A stretch of 41,842 nt of DNA from Kordia sp. (lineage in GTDB: Bacteria; Bacteroidota; Bacteroidia; Flavobacteriales; Flavobacteriaceae). The notes beneath the pieces are model-generated. The model was not told where the DNA came from. It saw nothing but the letters and a program-made list of their open reading frames with translations, and made no database searches. Both the position numbers and the translations under genes were made by a program. The stretch covers positions 1 to 41,842 of the forward strand of contig NVVR01000027.1 in NCBI GenBank assembly GCA_002733415.1, read 5' to 3'. This document shows positions 17,887 through 26,072 of this stretch, in pieces (position 1 is the stretch's first letter; each line of letters opens with the position of its first letter).

Positions 17887-18912
17887 TTAGTGCCTTTTTG
17901 AAACCCATTTTCGGTACGCAACTGCATTCCTATTGTGCTGCGCCAAGGTTTTAGCAAACTGATGATACCCCATATTTTTAATATTTGCTACGAAATAATA
18001 ATAGTGGTGATTTTCATAATTTAATACTGCATCAATAGCCGAAATATCAGGCATAGTGATTGGTCCAGGGGGAACTCCTGCATATAAATACGTATTGTAT
18101 TTTGAGTTTATTTTTAAATGTTCAAATAAAACACGTTTCAACTGAACACCTGTAGCTTTTTTTACTGCATACACTACAGTTGGGTCTGCCTGTAACAACA
18201 TTCCTCTTTTAGTCCTGTTCATATATACGCCAGCAACTCTTGGCCTTTCATCTATTTTTACTGTTTCTTTTTGAACTATTGCTGCTAAAGAAATCACCTC
18301 ATTTTGAGTTAACCCAATATTTTTAGCTTTTGCCAACCTACTTGCTGACCAGAACTCATTATACTCTTTCAACATCCTGCTCCTAAACTCATCGGCAGAT
18401 GTATTCCAGAAAAACTCGTAACTATTTGCCACATACATCCCTAAAGCGGTATTATCTGTAAAATTGTTTGTTGTAAGAAAATTATTTTCTTTAAAAGCAT
18501 GTAATAACGAAATGCTATCCGCTTCAATTTGAGTTGATATTCTACCCGCTAAACTCTCTAATGATTCTTGATTATTAAAGGATACACGTACTGGAGTATT
18601 ATTTACTCGTAAAGAGTTAATAATATCGTTATTATTCATCCCTTTTTTAATTTCATACTTCCCAGGCTTAATATTCCCTGAGTACTTCTTCTTATTCGCT
18701 ACCGCAACAAACGTCTCTACATCTTTCAATAACGGAGTTATATCTTCCAACACATCATTAAAAGAAGCTTCTGACGAGATAAACAATGTCGCTTTTCTGT
18801 TTTCGAAAGCTGTATTTGGTATAAAAATAGCATTATACACATAGTACGCAAAAAACGCACAACCAACCAATCCTAACAAGGCTATTACTACTAATAATTT
18901 TTTAATGTACAT
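17887..18912 (-). CDS. mltG: Endolytic murein transglycosylase MltG
   Basis: A 341-residue inner-membrane enzyme that cuts nascent glycan strands and is thought to set their length. One N-terminal membrane helix (LLVVIALLGLVGCAFFAYYVY) is followed by a LysM-like region (PGKYEIKKGMNNNDIINSL) and the YceG catalytic domain. The catalytic Glu216 is in LAAIVQKETVK; RPRVAGVYMNRTKRGMLLQADPTVVYA and PGPITMPDISAIDAVLNY are strong family signatures. Length is normal. Its start overlaps the end of the acetyltransferase gene by 11 bp, so it belongs to the dapF operon, linking synthesis of a wall building block (meso-diaminopimelate) with wall remodelling. Confidence 0.95.
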   Translation of the reverse strand: MYIKKLLVVIALLGLVGCAFFAYYVYNAIFIPNTAFENRKATLFISSEASFNDVLEDITPLLKDVETFVAVANKKKYSGNIKPGKYEIKKGMNNNDIINSLRVNNTPVRVSFNNQESLESLAGRISTQIEADSISLLHAFKENNFLTTNNFTDNTALGMYVANSYEFFWNTSADEFRSRMLKEYNEFWSASRLAKAKNIGLTQNEVISLAAIVQKETVKIDERPRVAGVYMNRTKRGMLLQADPTVVYAVKKATGVQLKRVLFEHLKINSKYNTYLYAGVPPGPITMPDISAIDAVLNYENHHYYYFVANIKNMGYHQFAKTLAQHNRNAVAYRKWVSKRH

Positions 18913-19429
18913 CTTTAATTAATTGAAATAAATATTCGTTCTTATAATGATTTCCTTCTAAAATCCAATCTTTCTTTATACCCGCTCTTACAAAGCCAAT
19001 GCTTTCAAATAGCTTGATACTTGCTAGATTATCTTCTAATACATTAGCGTAAATTTGATGTACGTATAAATTTTTAAATGTATAGGCAATAAGCAACTCT
19101 AGTGCTTCACGTCCATATTTTTTTCCACGAGCATGATCTAACACCAATACCCCCAAACCTACTTTATCATTTTTAGGATCAAAGTCGAATAAATCAACAA
19201 AACCTACCGCTTCTTCATCATTAGTCACAATCACTAAACGTAATTGTTTTAGCTCATAAATATCCTTATGACAATTTTCTAAATACTGTTTTATTAAAAA
19301 ACGTGAATACGGAGTTTGTGTTTGACTTACCTCCCAAACAGACTCGTCATTCTCTATAGCATATATCAACTCTAAGTCTTCAGGCTCTAACGCCCTTAAA
19401 TATATCCGCTCTCCTTTTAATGTTAGCAT
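18902..19429 (-). CDS. GNAT-family N-acetyltransferase (RimJ/RimL-like)
   Basis: A 175-residue acetyltransferase with the RimJ-type opening LKGERIYLRALEPEDL. The acetyl-CoA loop is recognisable as DHARGKKYGREALELLIAYTF, with GVGVLV-like strand 4 just before it, and the tail NVLEDNLASIKLFESIGFVRAGI is typical. Substrate unknown: relatives act on ribosomal-protein N-termini or small amines. It overlaps dapF by 7 bp and mltG by 11 bp, so it is translated as the middle gene of that operon. Confidence 0.88.
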   Translation of the reverse strand: MLTLKGERIYLRALEPEDLELIYAIENDESVWEVSQTQTPYSRFLIKQYLENCHKDIYELKQLRLVIVTNDEEAVGFVDLFDFDPKNDKVGLGVLVLDHARGKKYGREALELLIAYTFKNLYVHQIYANVLEDNLASIKLFESIGFVRAGIKKDWILEGNHYKNEYLFQLIKDVH

Positions 19430-20196
19430 GCGATTTCTCCTTTAAATACCTGAACTGCTTTCCCTGTTAAAAACACATTCGTATAACTACCGTCTTTAAT
19501 ATCAAAAGAAACTTGCAAATCTCCTCCTTCTACATTTATTTTTATATCACTTGCAGTTGTATCTCTTAGGTAATTCATCGCAATTGCTACAGCAGTTGCT
19601 CCGGTACCACAAGCCAAGGTTTCATCCTCTACACCACGTTCATAAGTACGCAACCTATACATTGCATCATTAATCTTTTTTACAAAATTAACATTACTTC
19701 CTTCAGTACCATAAACTTCATTCCTAATATTTTTTCCAATAGTTTTAATATCAAAATCAGCTATATGCTCTTCGAATTGTACATGATGAGGCGATCCTGT
19801 ATCTAAAAAAACACTGCCTTTTTTTTCCTCAATAGTAGTAACATCTTGCATCTGCAAGCTCACTACATCTCCTGATATTGTTGCAGTATGCAAACCATCT
19901 ATAGCCTCAAATGTGGCACTGTCACCAATAATTTTTAAAAACTTTGCAAACGCTACAATACACCTTCCTCCATTACCACACATCGTACTTTCGTTACCAT
20001 CTGCATTGAAATAAACCATTTTAAAATCCGTAGTAGTACTGTTTTCTAACAAAATAAATCCGTCTCCTCCTACTCCAAAACGCCTATCGCATAACGAGTT
20101 GATAAGAGATTGATTGTCTTTAGAAATCACTAGTTGACGGTTATCTACCATCACAAAATCATTTCCTGTTCCTTGGTATTTATAAAATGTAAGCAT
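19423..20196 (-). CDS. dapF: Diaminopimelate epimerase
   Basis: A 257-residue cytoplasmic racemase converting LL- to meso-diaminopimelate, for lysine and for peptidoglycan. The two catalytic cysteines are Cys73 (TMCGNGGRC) and Cys196 (LACGTGATAVA). The N-terminal KYQGTGNDFVMVDNR and RRFGVGGDGFI are family signatures. It is slightly shorter than E. coli DapF but complete. First gene of a minus-strand operon dapF-GNAT-mltG, with a promoter box directly upstream. Confidence 0.96.
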   Translation of the reverse strand: MLTFYKYQGTGNDFVMVDNRQLVISKDNQSLINSLCDRRFGVGGDGFILLENSTTTDFKMVYFNADGNESTMCGNGGRCIVAFAKFLKIIGDSATFEAIDGLHTATISGDVVSLQMQDVTTIEEKKGSVFLDTGSPHHVQFEEHIADFDIKTIGKNIRNEVYGTEGSNVNFVKKINDAMYRLRTYERGVEDETLACGTGATAVAIAMNYLRDTTASDIKINVEGGDLQVSFDIKDGSYTNVFLTGKAVQVFKGEIAC

Positions 20197-20215
20197 TTAA
20201 AATATTGATGAGTTA

Positions 20216-20223
20216 CAAATGTA
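20216..20223 (-). promoter_or_regulatory. -7 promoter box for the dapF operon
   Basis: TACATTTG on the minus strand, a perfect TAnnTTTG, 19 bp before the dapF start. No exact -33 TTTG at 20 nt. Confidence 0.5.
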
Positions 20224-20263
20224 AGCATTCGCACGAAAACCCAACTAAAATAAAACAGCATAA

Positions 20264-20449
20264 TATAACGTTATAATAATACGCTTATCAGCCTTAACCC
20301 CATAAGCACAATAAACATCAGCTAAGTAGCACCCTGTTTATTTAAAGCAATCTGTTAATAATCAAGTCCACAAGTGGATTAACACTCTTTAACAGCTCGT
20401 TAATAACACGTTAAAGTAGATTAATGAAATCAAAAATAAGTTAACTTTA
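20264..20449. promoter_or_regulatory. Palindromes and repeated GTTAA boxes in the dapF/protease divergent region
   Basis: Seen here: a perfect palindrome TATAACGTTATA (20264-20275), a hairpin TCCAC-AA-GTGGA (20367-20378), and six GTTAA/TTAAC words in about 90 bp (starting near 20354, 20379, 20389, 20399, 20410 and 20440). The last one overlaps TAACTTTA (20442-20449), one base off a -7 box, 30 bp before the protease start. Together they suggest a regulated promoter for the protease. No regulator is identified. Confidence 0.35.
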
Positions 20450-20479
20450 CTTTTACAACAACCTAAATCATAATATATC

Positions 20480-21886
20480 ATGAAAGAAATACTTAAAATT
20501 ACACTGTTTTCTATTCTTGGTGGAACCATCAGTTTAGTTGGCTATAAAAATTTTATAGAAAAAGAACATAAACAAGAAGCTAGCTCTGTTATCCCTACAA
20601 CATCTTTCTCAATACCCGTCAACTACAATTCAACTAAAATTAGTCCTTTCGCTGACAATACTGATTTTACTATTGCTGCAGAAAAAACAATTCACGCAGT
20701 GGTGCATGTTACCAATACCACAACTTACACTCAGCCGAGAAACATATTTGAATATTACAACAATCAAGGGGAACAAATACAAAAAGGATCTACCGGATCA
20801 GGTGTTGTGATTTCTGAAGACGGCTATATAGTAACCAATAATCATGTTATTGACAATGCCGATGAACTAACTGTCACCTTAAACAATCAAAAATCATATA
20901 AAGCAAGAGTAATTGGTTTTGACAAAAAAAGTGATATTGCCTTATTAAAAATTGAAGCTAAAGAAAAGCTGGCCTACATTCCTTTTGGAGATTCCAATAA
21001 TGTGAAAATTGGGGAATGGGTGTTAGCCGTAGGAAACCCTTATAATCTTAATTCTACAGTTACTGCAGGGATTATTAGTGCGAAATCTAGAGATTTAGAT
21101 GGAGATGATAATATTCAATCTTATTTACAGACTGATGCTGTTGTAAACCCAGGAAACTCTGGAGGTGCCTTAGTTAACACCAGAGGCGAATTAATAGGCA
21201 TCAACACAGCTATCTCTTCTAAAACAGGTTCTTACATAGGATACTCTTTTGCTGTCCCCTCTAATACAACTAAAAAAATTGTTCAAGATATTTTAGAATA
21301 TGGGAATGTACAACAAGCTATTTTAGGTGTCAGAGGATATGGCGTCAATAATAATATTGCCAACAAATTAGAATTAAAGGACACACAAGGATACTACATT
21401 TCGGGAGTAGATCCGAATTCAGGAGCTGCAAAAGCAGGATTATTAACCGGTGATATTATCAAACAAATTGATGACACTAAAATTATTAAGTCTTCAGATT
21501 TAACAGGTTTTTTAAGTACAAAAAGACCCAAAAACACTATTATTACAACCATCCTAAGAAATGGAAAGTTAAAAATTATTCCCGTAATACTATCGGACAA
21601 AAGTATTCTTACACAAAAAGCTTTTGACCTAGAACTAAAAAACTTAACTAATCAAGAAATAGATGTTTTAGATATAAAAAGCGGTGTAAAAGTAGTTGCT
21701 ATTAACAACGATTTTATCATTCAAAAACTAGGTATTACTAAAGGATGTATAATTATTAAAGTAAATGAAAAAGAAATAGAAAGCATTGATGATTTGAAAG
21801 AATTAAAAAGTTTAGACTTTAAAAATTTATACCATTTAGAAGTTATCTACAAAAACGGAGATTCTAAAAACTGGTGGTTGCGCTAA
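20480..21886 (+). CDS. HtrA/DegP-type periplasmic serine protease
   Basis: A 468-residue envelope quality-control protease. An N-terminal anchor (LKITLFSILGGTISLVGY) precedes the trypsin-like domain. The triad is complete: His122 (VTNNHVID), Asp152 (KSDIALLKI), Ser227 (NPGNSGGAL). The first PDZ domain (~residues 280-370) includes SGVDPNSGAAKAGLLTGDII. A second, shorter PDZ-like domain ends the protein (KLGITKGCIIIKVNEKEI). DegP/DegQ proteins digest misfolded proteins in the periplasm and form cages through the PDZ domains. It stands alone between a divergent operon and a terminator, and its upstream region looks regulated, as expected for a stress gene. Whether it corresponds to DegP, DegQ or DegS cannot be told. 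Confidence 0.93.
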   Translation: MKEILKITLFSILGGTISLVGYKNFIEKEHKQEASSVIPTTSFSIPVNYNSTKISPFADNTDFTIAAEKTIHAVVHVTNTTTYTQPRNIFEYYNNQGEQIQKGSTGSGVVISEDGYIVTNNHVIDNADELTVTLNNQKSYKARVIGFDKKSDIALLKIEAKEKLAYIPFGDSNNVKIGEWVLAVGNPYNLNSTVTAGIISAKSRDLDGDDNIQSYLQTDAVVNPGNSGGALVNTRGELIGINTAISSKTGSYIGYSFAVPSNTTKKIVQDILEYGNVQQAILGVRGYGVNNNIANKLELKDTQGYYISGVDPNSGAAKAGLLTGDIIKQIDDTKIIKSSDLTGFLSTKRPKNTIITTILRNGKLKIIPVILSDKSILTQKAFDLELKNLTNQEIDVLDIKSGVKVVAINNDFIIQKLGITKGCIIIKVNEKEIESIDDLKELKSLDFKNLYHLEVIYKNGDSKNWWLR

Positions 21887-21901
21887 AAAACAATCCTATA
21901 T

Positions 21902-21940
21902 AAATAAACCCTTCTTTTAAATTAAAGGAAGGATTTATTT
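21902..21940. terminator. Hairpin terminator after the HtrA-type protease
   Basis: AAATAAA / TTTATTT and CCTTC / GAAGG arms form a long, nearly continuous hairpin 15 bp after the stop. There is no clean T-run after it, so it may be a weak terminator or a two-way one. Confidence 0.55.
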
Positions 21941-22427
21941 GTGTAATAATTATTACATAACATCATTTAATTTCGGATATCATATATACTCGTGAAAATT
22001 TTGTTATAATAAATCCAAATATCTTTTTCTAACTTTTCTCTACAACCAATATTTTCACATCTGTAAGTTCTGATCTTATCTCTTTACTCATTTTCAGGCA
22101 TTCAATGTGTATTCTATTTTCACTTCTTAAAAACTGAGTTTTTTTTGAATGAGAGGCAAAACTAAACCTAAAATCAATAACACCCCGAAGCCCTAATACC
22201 AACCTATTAAAAGAGAAATAATATTTCATTTTCTGACCTTATATTATACTACACTTGTTAATCATAAATTAAGTTAAAAAAATAGCTGAAAGAAAGATAT
22301 ATTAAATCGTCAATTATATATAACTACAACAAATTATAACATCGTTACACAATCTTCTTAATTCACTTACAAAAAGCCACTTCACAAAAAAACACACATT
22401 TAGAAGTAACCTTTTAGTTAAAATTAG
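21941..22427. other. Mostly non-coding region before the second GAPDH gene
   Basis: AT-rich stretch with no confident gene. The only candidate is a 66-residue minus-strand ORF, listed separately. No tRNA, repeat or mobile-element trace recognised. Confidence 0.4.
22029..22229 (-). CDS. Possible small protein of unknown function
   Basis: A 66-residue ORF, ATG start, in a region with no other gene and not opposite any gene. Composition is protein-like (FASHSKKTQFLRSENRIHIE, then KEIRSELTDVKILVVEK) but I recognise no family. No clear TAnnTTTG box upstream on its strand. It may be a chance ORF. Confidence 0.3.
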   Translation of the reverse strand: MKYYFSFNRLVLGLRGVIDFRFSFASHSKKTQFLRSENRIHIECLKMSKEIRSELTDVKILVVEKS

Positions 22428-22435
22428 TAATTTTG
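22428..22435 (+). promoter_or_regulatory. -7 promoter box for the 483-residue GAPDH
   Basis: TAATTTTG fits TAnnTTTG and predicts a transcription start a few bases downstream, about 27 nt before the ATG at 22469. This argues against the in-frame TTG at 22433, which lies inside the box. Confidence 0.55.
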
Positions 22436-22468
22436 CACTTTCAAAACAATACACAAACAACAATAACA

Positions 22469-23920
22469 ATGATTGCAAACAATGATACTTACGAAAAAGA
22501 GCTCGCTTTTCAAGCAGATAGAAGAAGAGCTTGTGTAGATTTTATAAAGGTAGTTAGTGATTTATGGTATGATAAATCTATTGAATTGGTTATTTTTAGA
22601 AACCAATTGATTGATAAGAATGTAAGTGACATTTTAAACTTACATCAATATGCAGGAGAGTTTGTACAAAAGCCAATTTCTATTTTTGATGCCGTAGAAA
22701 TTGCTAAAGCAATACAAAGTATTGATTTACCCCCTTCTAAGTTAGACATTGGTAAATTAACTTATGAATACCATTTAGAAGACAACAAATATGAAGATGC
22801 TATCGCATTTGTTTCTGACAAATTAAAAGATGCTTACGATTCAGAAGAAATACAACCTAAAGATGTTGTACTATATGGCTTCGGGAGGATTGGTAGATTA
22901 TTAGCAAGAGAATTAATGTCCAAGGCTGGTAAAGGACAACAAATGCGCTTAAGAGCAATTGTTACCAGAGGAACTATTGACCTAACAGTTTTAGAAAAAA
23001 GAGCTTCTCTTTTAAAACAAGATTCTGTACATGGTGACTTTGCCGGAACTGTAACTACTGATATCGAAAACCAAGCTTTAATCATTAACGGAACAACTGT
23101 TAAAATGATTAGTGCTAATGCACCAGAAGATATAGACTACACTATTTACGGAATCAATAATGCTTTAATTATTGATAATACAGGAGCCTTTCGAGATAAA
23201 GAAGCGCTCAGTAGATTATTAGCTTCAAACGGAGCAGATAAAGTTTTATTAACTGCGCCAGGTAAAGGAATTCCAAACATTGTTCACGGAGTAAACCACC
23301 TAGAGAACAACCCTGATGAAGTAAATATATTCTCTGCAGCATCTTGCACAACAAATGCTATTACTCCTATTTTAAAGGCAATTGAAGATAGTTTAGGAAT
23401 TGTTCACGGGCATTTAGAAACTATTCACGCATATACAAACGATCAGAATTTAGTAGACAACTTCCACAAGAAATACCGTCGTGGTAGAGCAGCAGCTTTA
23501 AACATGGTAATCACTGAAACTGGAGCTGGTCAAGCAGCCTCTAAAGCACTACCATCTTTAGAAGGTAAATTAACCTCTAATGCAATTAGAGTTCCTGTTC
23601 CTAACGGATCATTAGCTATTTTAAACTTAGAAATTAAAAACAAAACATCAATTGAAGGCGTTAATGCTATCATCAAAAAGTACGCTTTAGAAGGCGATTT
23701 AGTAGAACAAATTAAATTCTCTTTAGATAACGAGTTAGTATCTTCTGATATTGTTGGCTCTTCGGCTCCCTCAATTTATGATAGTAAGGCGACTATTGTT
23801 AGAAGTAACGGAAAAAACATTGTGTTATATGTATGGTATGATAATGAATACGGATACTCACACCAAGTTATTCGTTTGGCGAAACATATCTCTAAAGTAA
23901 GAAGATTTAACTACTACTAG
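22469..23920 (+). CDS. Glyceraldehyde-3-phosphate dehydrogenase, long form with N-terminal extension
   Basis: A 483-residue GAPDH. Start ATG 22469 is chosen because the in-frame TTG at 22433 overlaps the promoter. Residues 1-~130 are an extension absent from classic GAPDH, with no motif I recognise. The Rossmann motif YGFGRIGRLLARELM follows. Catalytic Cys293 is in SAASCTTNA and His320 in ETIHAYT; YDNEYGYSHQV closes the catalytic domain. The loop after the second strand reads LRAIVTRG and lacks the Asp that selects NAD in the 331-residue form, so use of NADP or both coenzymes is plausible (inference). This long type is common in Bacteroidota. Transcribed alone and ended by a strong terminator. 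Confidence 0.9.
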   Translation: MIANNDTYEKELAFQADRRRACVDFIKVVSDLWYDKSIELVIFRNQLIDKNVSDILNLHQYAGEFVQKPISIFDAVEIAKAIQSIDLPPSKLDIGKLTYEYHLEDNKYEDAIAFVSDKLKDAYDSEEIQPKDVVLYGFGRIGRLLARELMSKAGKGQQMRLRAIVTRGTIDLTVLEKRASLLKQDSVHGDFAGTVTTDIENQALIINGTTVKMISANAPEDIDYTIYGINNALIIDNTGAFRDKEALSRLLASNGADKVLLTAPGKGIPNIVHGVNHLENNPDEVNIFSAASCTTNAITPILKAIEDSLGIVHGHLETIHAYTNDQNLVDNFHKKYRRGRAAALNMVITETGAGQAASKALPSLEGKLTSNAIRVPVPNGSLAILNLEIKNKTSIEGVNAIIKKYALEGDLVEQIKFSLDNELVSSDIVGSSAPSIYDSKATIVRSNGKNIVLYVWYDNEYGYSHQVIRLAKHISKVRRFNYY

Positions 23921-23998
23921 TAGTACAAATCAAACTACCTCAGTACAAGCACTCAAAGCTTGAGGTAAATATCAAATTATAACCCCATAATGTGGGCG

Positions 23999-24030
23999 AA
24001 AATCCGTGTTTAAATATAACACGGATTTTT
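23999..24030 (+). terminator. Rho-independent terminator after the long GAPDH gene
   Basis: Stem AATCCGTGTT / AACACGGATT with a TAAATAT loop and a T-run. Its position shows that the next gene cannot begin at the upstream GTG 23992, which would run through it. Another inverted repeat (TACCTCA / TGAGGTA, 23936-23967) lies just before. Confidence 0.85.
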
Positions 24031-24051
24031 ATCAAAAAAAATACTAATATC

Positions 24052-24645
24052 ATGAATAGGCTTTACTTTTTTTTACTTGCACTTATACTAAGTGTCTCCA
24101 CTATTTCAGCACAAGAAACTGAAAAAGAATTATCACTTACAAATAGTACTGTTACTGAAAAATTTAACTATATCATTACTAAGTCCAATAACTTTCAAGA
24201 ATTTAAAGTTGTTAAAAGAGCATGGCTTCACACCATAAAAAAACAAGTTCTAGACTCCGTCAATAAACAAAAAGAAGCGATTAAAGCTTTAGCTGTTATT
24301 ATTGAAGATCAAAAATCGAACACCAAGAAATTGGAGTCAAAAATAGAAGCTTTAAATAATGAAATCACCCTTGTAAATACAGGTAAAGACAACATTTCAT
24401 TTGTCGGAAGTGACATGAAGAAAGACGCGTTCAAAAACCTTTTTTGGAGTATCATTTCAGTATTATCAATATTACTACTTTTCTTTATCTATAAATTCAA
24501 AAACAGCAATACTATTACTCAAGAAGCGAAAGTTCAACTTTCAGATATTGAAAAAGAATACGAAAATCATAAAAAAACAGCTCTTGAACGCGAACAAAAA
24601 GTAATGCGAAAATTACAAGACGAATTAAATAGAAACAGACACTAA
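24052..24645 (+). CDS. Signal-peptide, single-helix coiled-coil protein upstream of trmD
   Basis: A 197-residue protein of unknown function, starting at ATG 24052. A signal peptide (MNRLYFFLLALILSVSTISAQ) leads to a charged extracytoplasmic coiled coil (~50-120, IEDQKSNTKKLESKIEALNN), one membrane helix (~130-148, LFWSIISVLSILLLFFIYKF) and a cytoplasmic coiled coil (IEKEYENHKKTALEREQKV). Homologues beside trmD tend to be named after it, as a tRNA methyltransferase, but nothing in this sequence resembles a methyltransferase: no AdoMet motif, only coiled coils. The gap to trmD is 9 bp, so they share a transcript. A scaffold role at the envelope is possible. Confidence 0.75.
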   Translation: MNRLYFFLLALILSVSTISAQETEKELSLTNSTVTEKFNYIITKSNNFQEFKVVKRAWLHTIKKQVLDSVNKQKEAIKALAVIIEDQKSNTKKLESKIEALNNEITLVNTGKDNISFVGSDMKKDAFKNLFWSIISVLSILLLFFIYKFKNSNTITQEAKVQLSDIEKEYENHKKTALEREQKVMRKLQDELNRNRH

Positions 24646-24654
24646 TTCGTTTTT

Positions 24655-25332
24655 ATGAGAATTGACATTATTACAGTTTTACCAGAATTAATGCAGAGTC
24701 CGTTTAACGACTCTATTTTAAAACGCGCTCAAGAAAAAGGAATTGTAACAATACATTTTCACAACTTAAGAGATTACAGTACTAATAAGCAAAAAAGTAT
24801 TGACGATTATCAATTTGGTGGTGGCGCAGGTATGGTAATGATGATTGAACCTATCGACCTTTGCATCTCTAAATTAAAATCTGACCGTAAGTACGATGAA
24901 GTAATTTACATGACTCCTGATGGCAAAACATTAAATCAAGGTACCGCAAATGAACTTTCTTTAAAAGAAAACATTATTATTTTATGCGGTCACTACAAAG
25001 GAGTAGATCAACGTGTACGTGACTTATTTATTACAAGAGAAATTTCAATAGGTGATTTTGTGCTTTCTGGAGGCGAATTAGCTGCAAACGTATTATGCGA
25101 TGCTGTTATCAGACTTATCCCAGGAGTATTAAATAACGAAACATCCGCTTTAACCGACTCTTTTCAAGACGACCTATTAGCACCTCCTGTATACACAAGA
25201 CCAGCAGAATATAAAGGAGTAAAAGTCCCCGAAGTATTATTATCTGGAAATTTCCCTAAAATAGAATCCTGGAGAGAAGATCAAGCGCACCAAAGAACAA
25301 AAGAAAGAAGACCTGATTTGTTTAACAAATAG
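24655..25332 (+). CDS. trmD: tRNA (guanine37-N1)-methyltransferase
   Basis: A 225-residue SPOUT-class trefoil-knot enzyme that methylates G37 of tRNAs reading CNN codons and prevents +1 frameshifting. Hallmarks: [17 protein letters not shown] start, [23 protein letters not shown], the knot loop [14 protein letters not shown], and [16 protein letters not shown], which holds the catalytic Asp region; the Arg/Lys-rich tail with RRPDL is normal. In many bacteria trmD sits in rpsP-rimM-trmD-rplS; here rpsP and rimM are absent and rplS follows only after 302 bp with its own promoter. Confidence 0.96.
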   Translation: MRIDIITVLPELMQSPFNDSILKRAQEKGIVTIHFHNLRDYSTNKQKSIDDYQFGGGAGMVMMIEPIDLCISKLKSDRKYDEVIYMTPDGKTLNQGTANELSLKENIIILCGHYKGVDQRVRDLFITREISIGDFVLSGGELAANVLCDAVIRLIPGVLNNETSALTDSFQDDLLAPPVYTRPAEYKGVKVPEVLLSGNFPKIESWREDQAHQRTKERRPDLFNK

Positions 25333-25554
25333 CCAATAGTACAAACTACAAAGGTTAAAAAAGCATAAAGATCGCATCGTCATCAGAATTAAAGACTTCT
25401 TAGCAAATACAACTAAAACAGCAAAACACCCTATTAGCTGTATTTCATGCTCCTTTACAAAAAAACATGTTATCAATTTTAAACATTGCTAAAAACTAGC
25501 ACTATGTTTTAACTTTTTAACCCTATAAACTTTTAACCTTATAAACTTTTTTTG
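25333..25554. other. Non-coding region between trmD and rplS
   Basis: About 220 AT-rich bases with no ORF of its own. Short repeats of the type CTATAAACTTTTAACC / CTTATAAACTTTTT just precede the rplS promoter. No hairpin followed by a T-run was found after trmD. Confidence 0.4.
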
Positions 25555-25562
25555 TATTTTTG
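25555..25562 (+). promoter_or_regulatory. -7 promoter box for rplS
   Basis: TATTTTTG fits TAnnTTTG. It predicts a 5' leader of about 65 nt before the ATG at 25635. Confidence 0.5.
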
Positions 25563-25569
25563 CGATTAA

Positions 25570-25634
25570 TTTTAGACTAACCTCTGGCGATAATCGTGCA
25601 TGTTGCTTTAAATCAATTACTTAAATAAATTAAA
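25570..25634 (+). promoter_or_regulatory. Possible L19 autoregulatory leader
   Basis: The predicted rplS leader contains a relatively GC-rich block (25583-25612, ACCTCTGGCGATAATCGTGC) in an otherwise AT-rich context, with a small hairpin GCGA-TAA-TCGT. Ribosomal-protein leaders that bind their own product are known in many bacteria. I cannot confirm a match to any described class from sequence alone. Confidence 0.3.
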
Positions 25635-25991
25635 ATGGAAAGTTTAATTAAATTTGTACAAGACGAATTTGTAACAACAAAAGAATTCCCAGAATTCGGA
25701 GCAGGAGATACTATTACTGTTTATTACGAAATTAAGGAAGGGACAAAAACAAGAACTCAGTTTTACAGAGGGGTTGTTATTCAAAAAAGAGGACACGGTT
25801 CAACCGAAACGTTTACTATCAGAAAAATGTCTGGTACTGTAGGAGTGGAAAGAATTTTCCCGGTTAACATGCCTGCATTACAAAAAATTGAAATCAACAA
25901 AAAAGGTAGTGTTCGTAGAGCAAGAATCTTTTACTTTAGAGAGCTTACTGGTAAGAAAGCTAGAATTAAAGAAAAAAGAACTAGATCATAA
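25635..25991 (+). CDS. rplS: 50S ribosomal protein L19
   Basis: A 118-residue protein at the 30S-50S interface, near bridge B8. Typical features are the AGDTITVYYEIKEGTKTR segment, FYRGVVIQKRGHGSTETFTIRK and VGVERIFPVNMP, followed by KKGSVRRARIFYFREL and a basic tail (KKARIKEKRTRS). Complete. Followed at once by a strong two-way terminator. Confidence 0.97.
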   Translation: MESLIKFVQDEFVTTKEFPEFGAGDTITVYYEIKEGTKTRTQFYRGVVIQKRGHGSTETFTIRKMSGTVGVERIFPVNMPALQKIEINKKGSVRRARIFYFRELTGKKARIKEKRTRS

Positions 25992-26010
25992 TTACCGGTC
26001 TAATCGAAAT

Positions 26011-26043
26011 AAAAAAATCCTGTCATATGACAGGATTTTTTTT
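26011..26043. terminator. Bidirectional terminator between rplS and the cysteine desulfurase gene
   Basis: Arms ATCCTGTCA and TGACAGGAT around TA form a perfect palindrome, with seven A on the left and at least seven T on the right. It can end both the plus-strand rplS and the minus-strand gene that converges on it. Confidence 0.92.
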
Positions 26044-26072
26044 ATACTCTATTTTTTAAGACGTTTATCGCC

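Noticed and set aside
17742..17957. Minus-strand ORF between mltG and the lysozyme-like gene
   Set aside because: It overlaps the end of mltG and the promoter boxes, and resembles no protein.
22433..22468. TTG start of the long GAPDH at 22433
   Set aside because: It lies inside the TAATTTTG promoter box; ATG 22469 is downstream of the predicted transcription start.
23992..24051. GTG start of the coiled-coil protein at 23992
   Set aside because: The extension runs through the terminator of the preceding gene; ATG 24052 gives a clean signal peptide.
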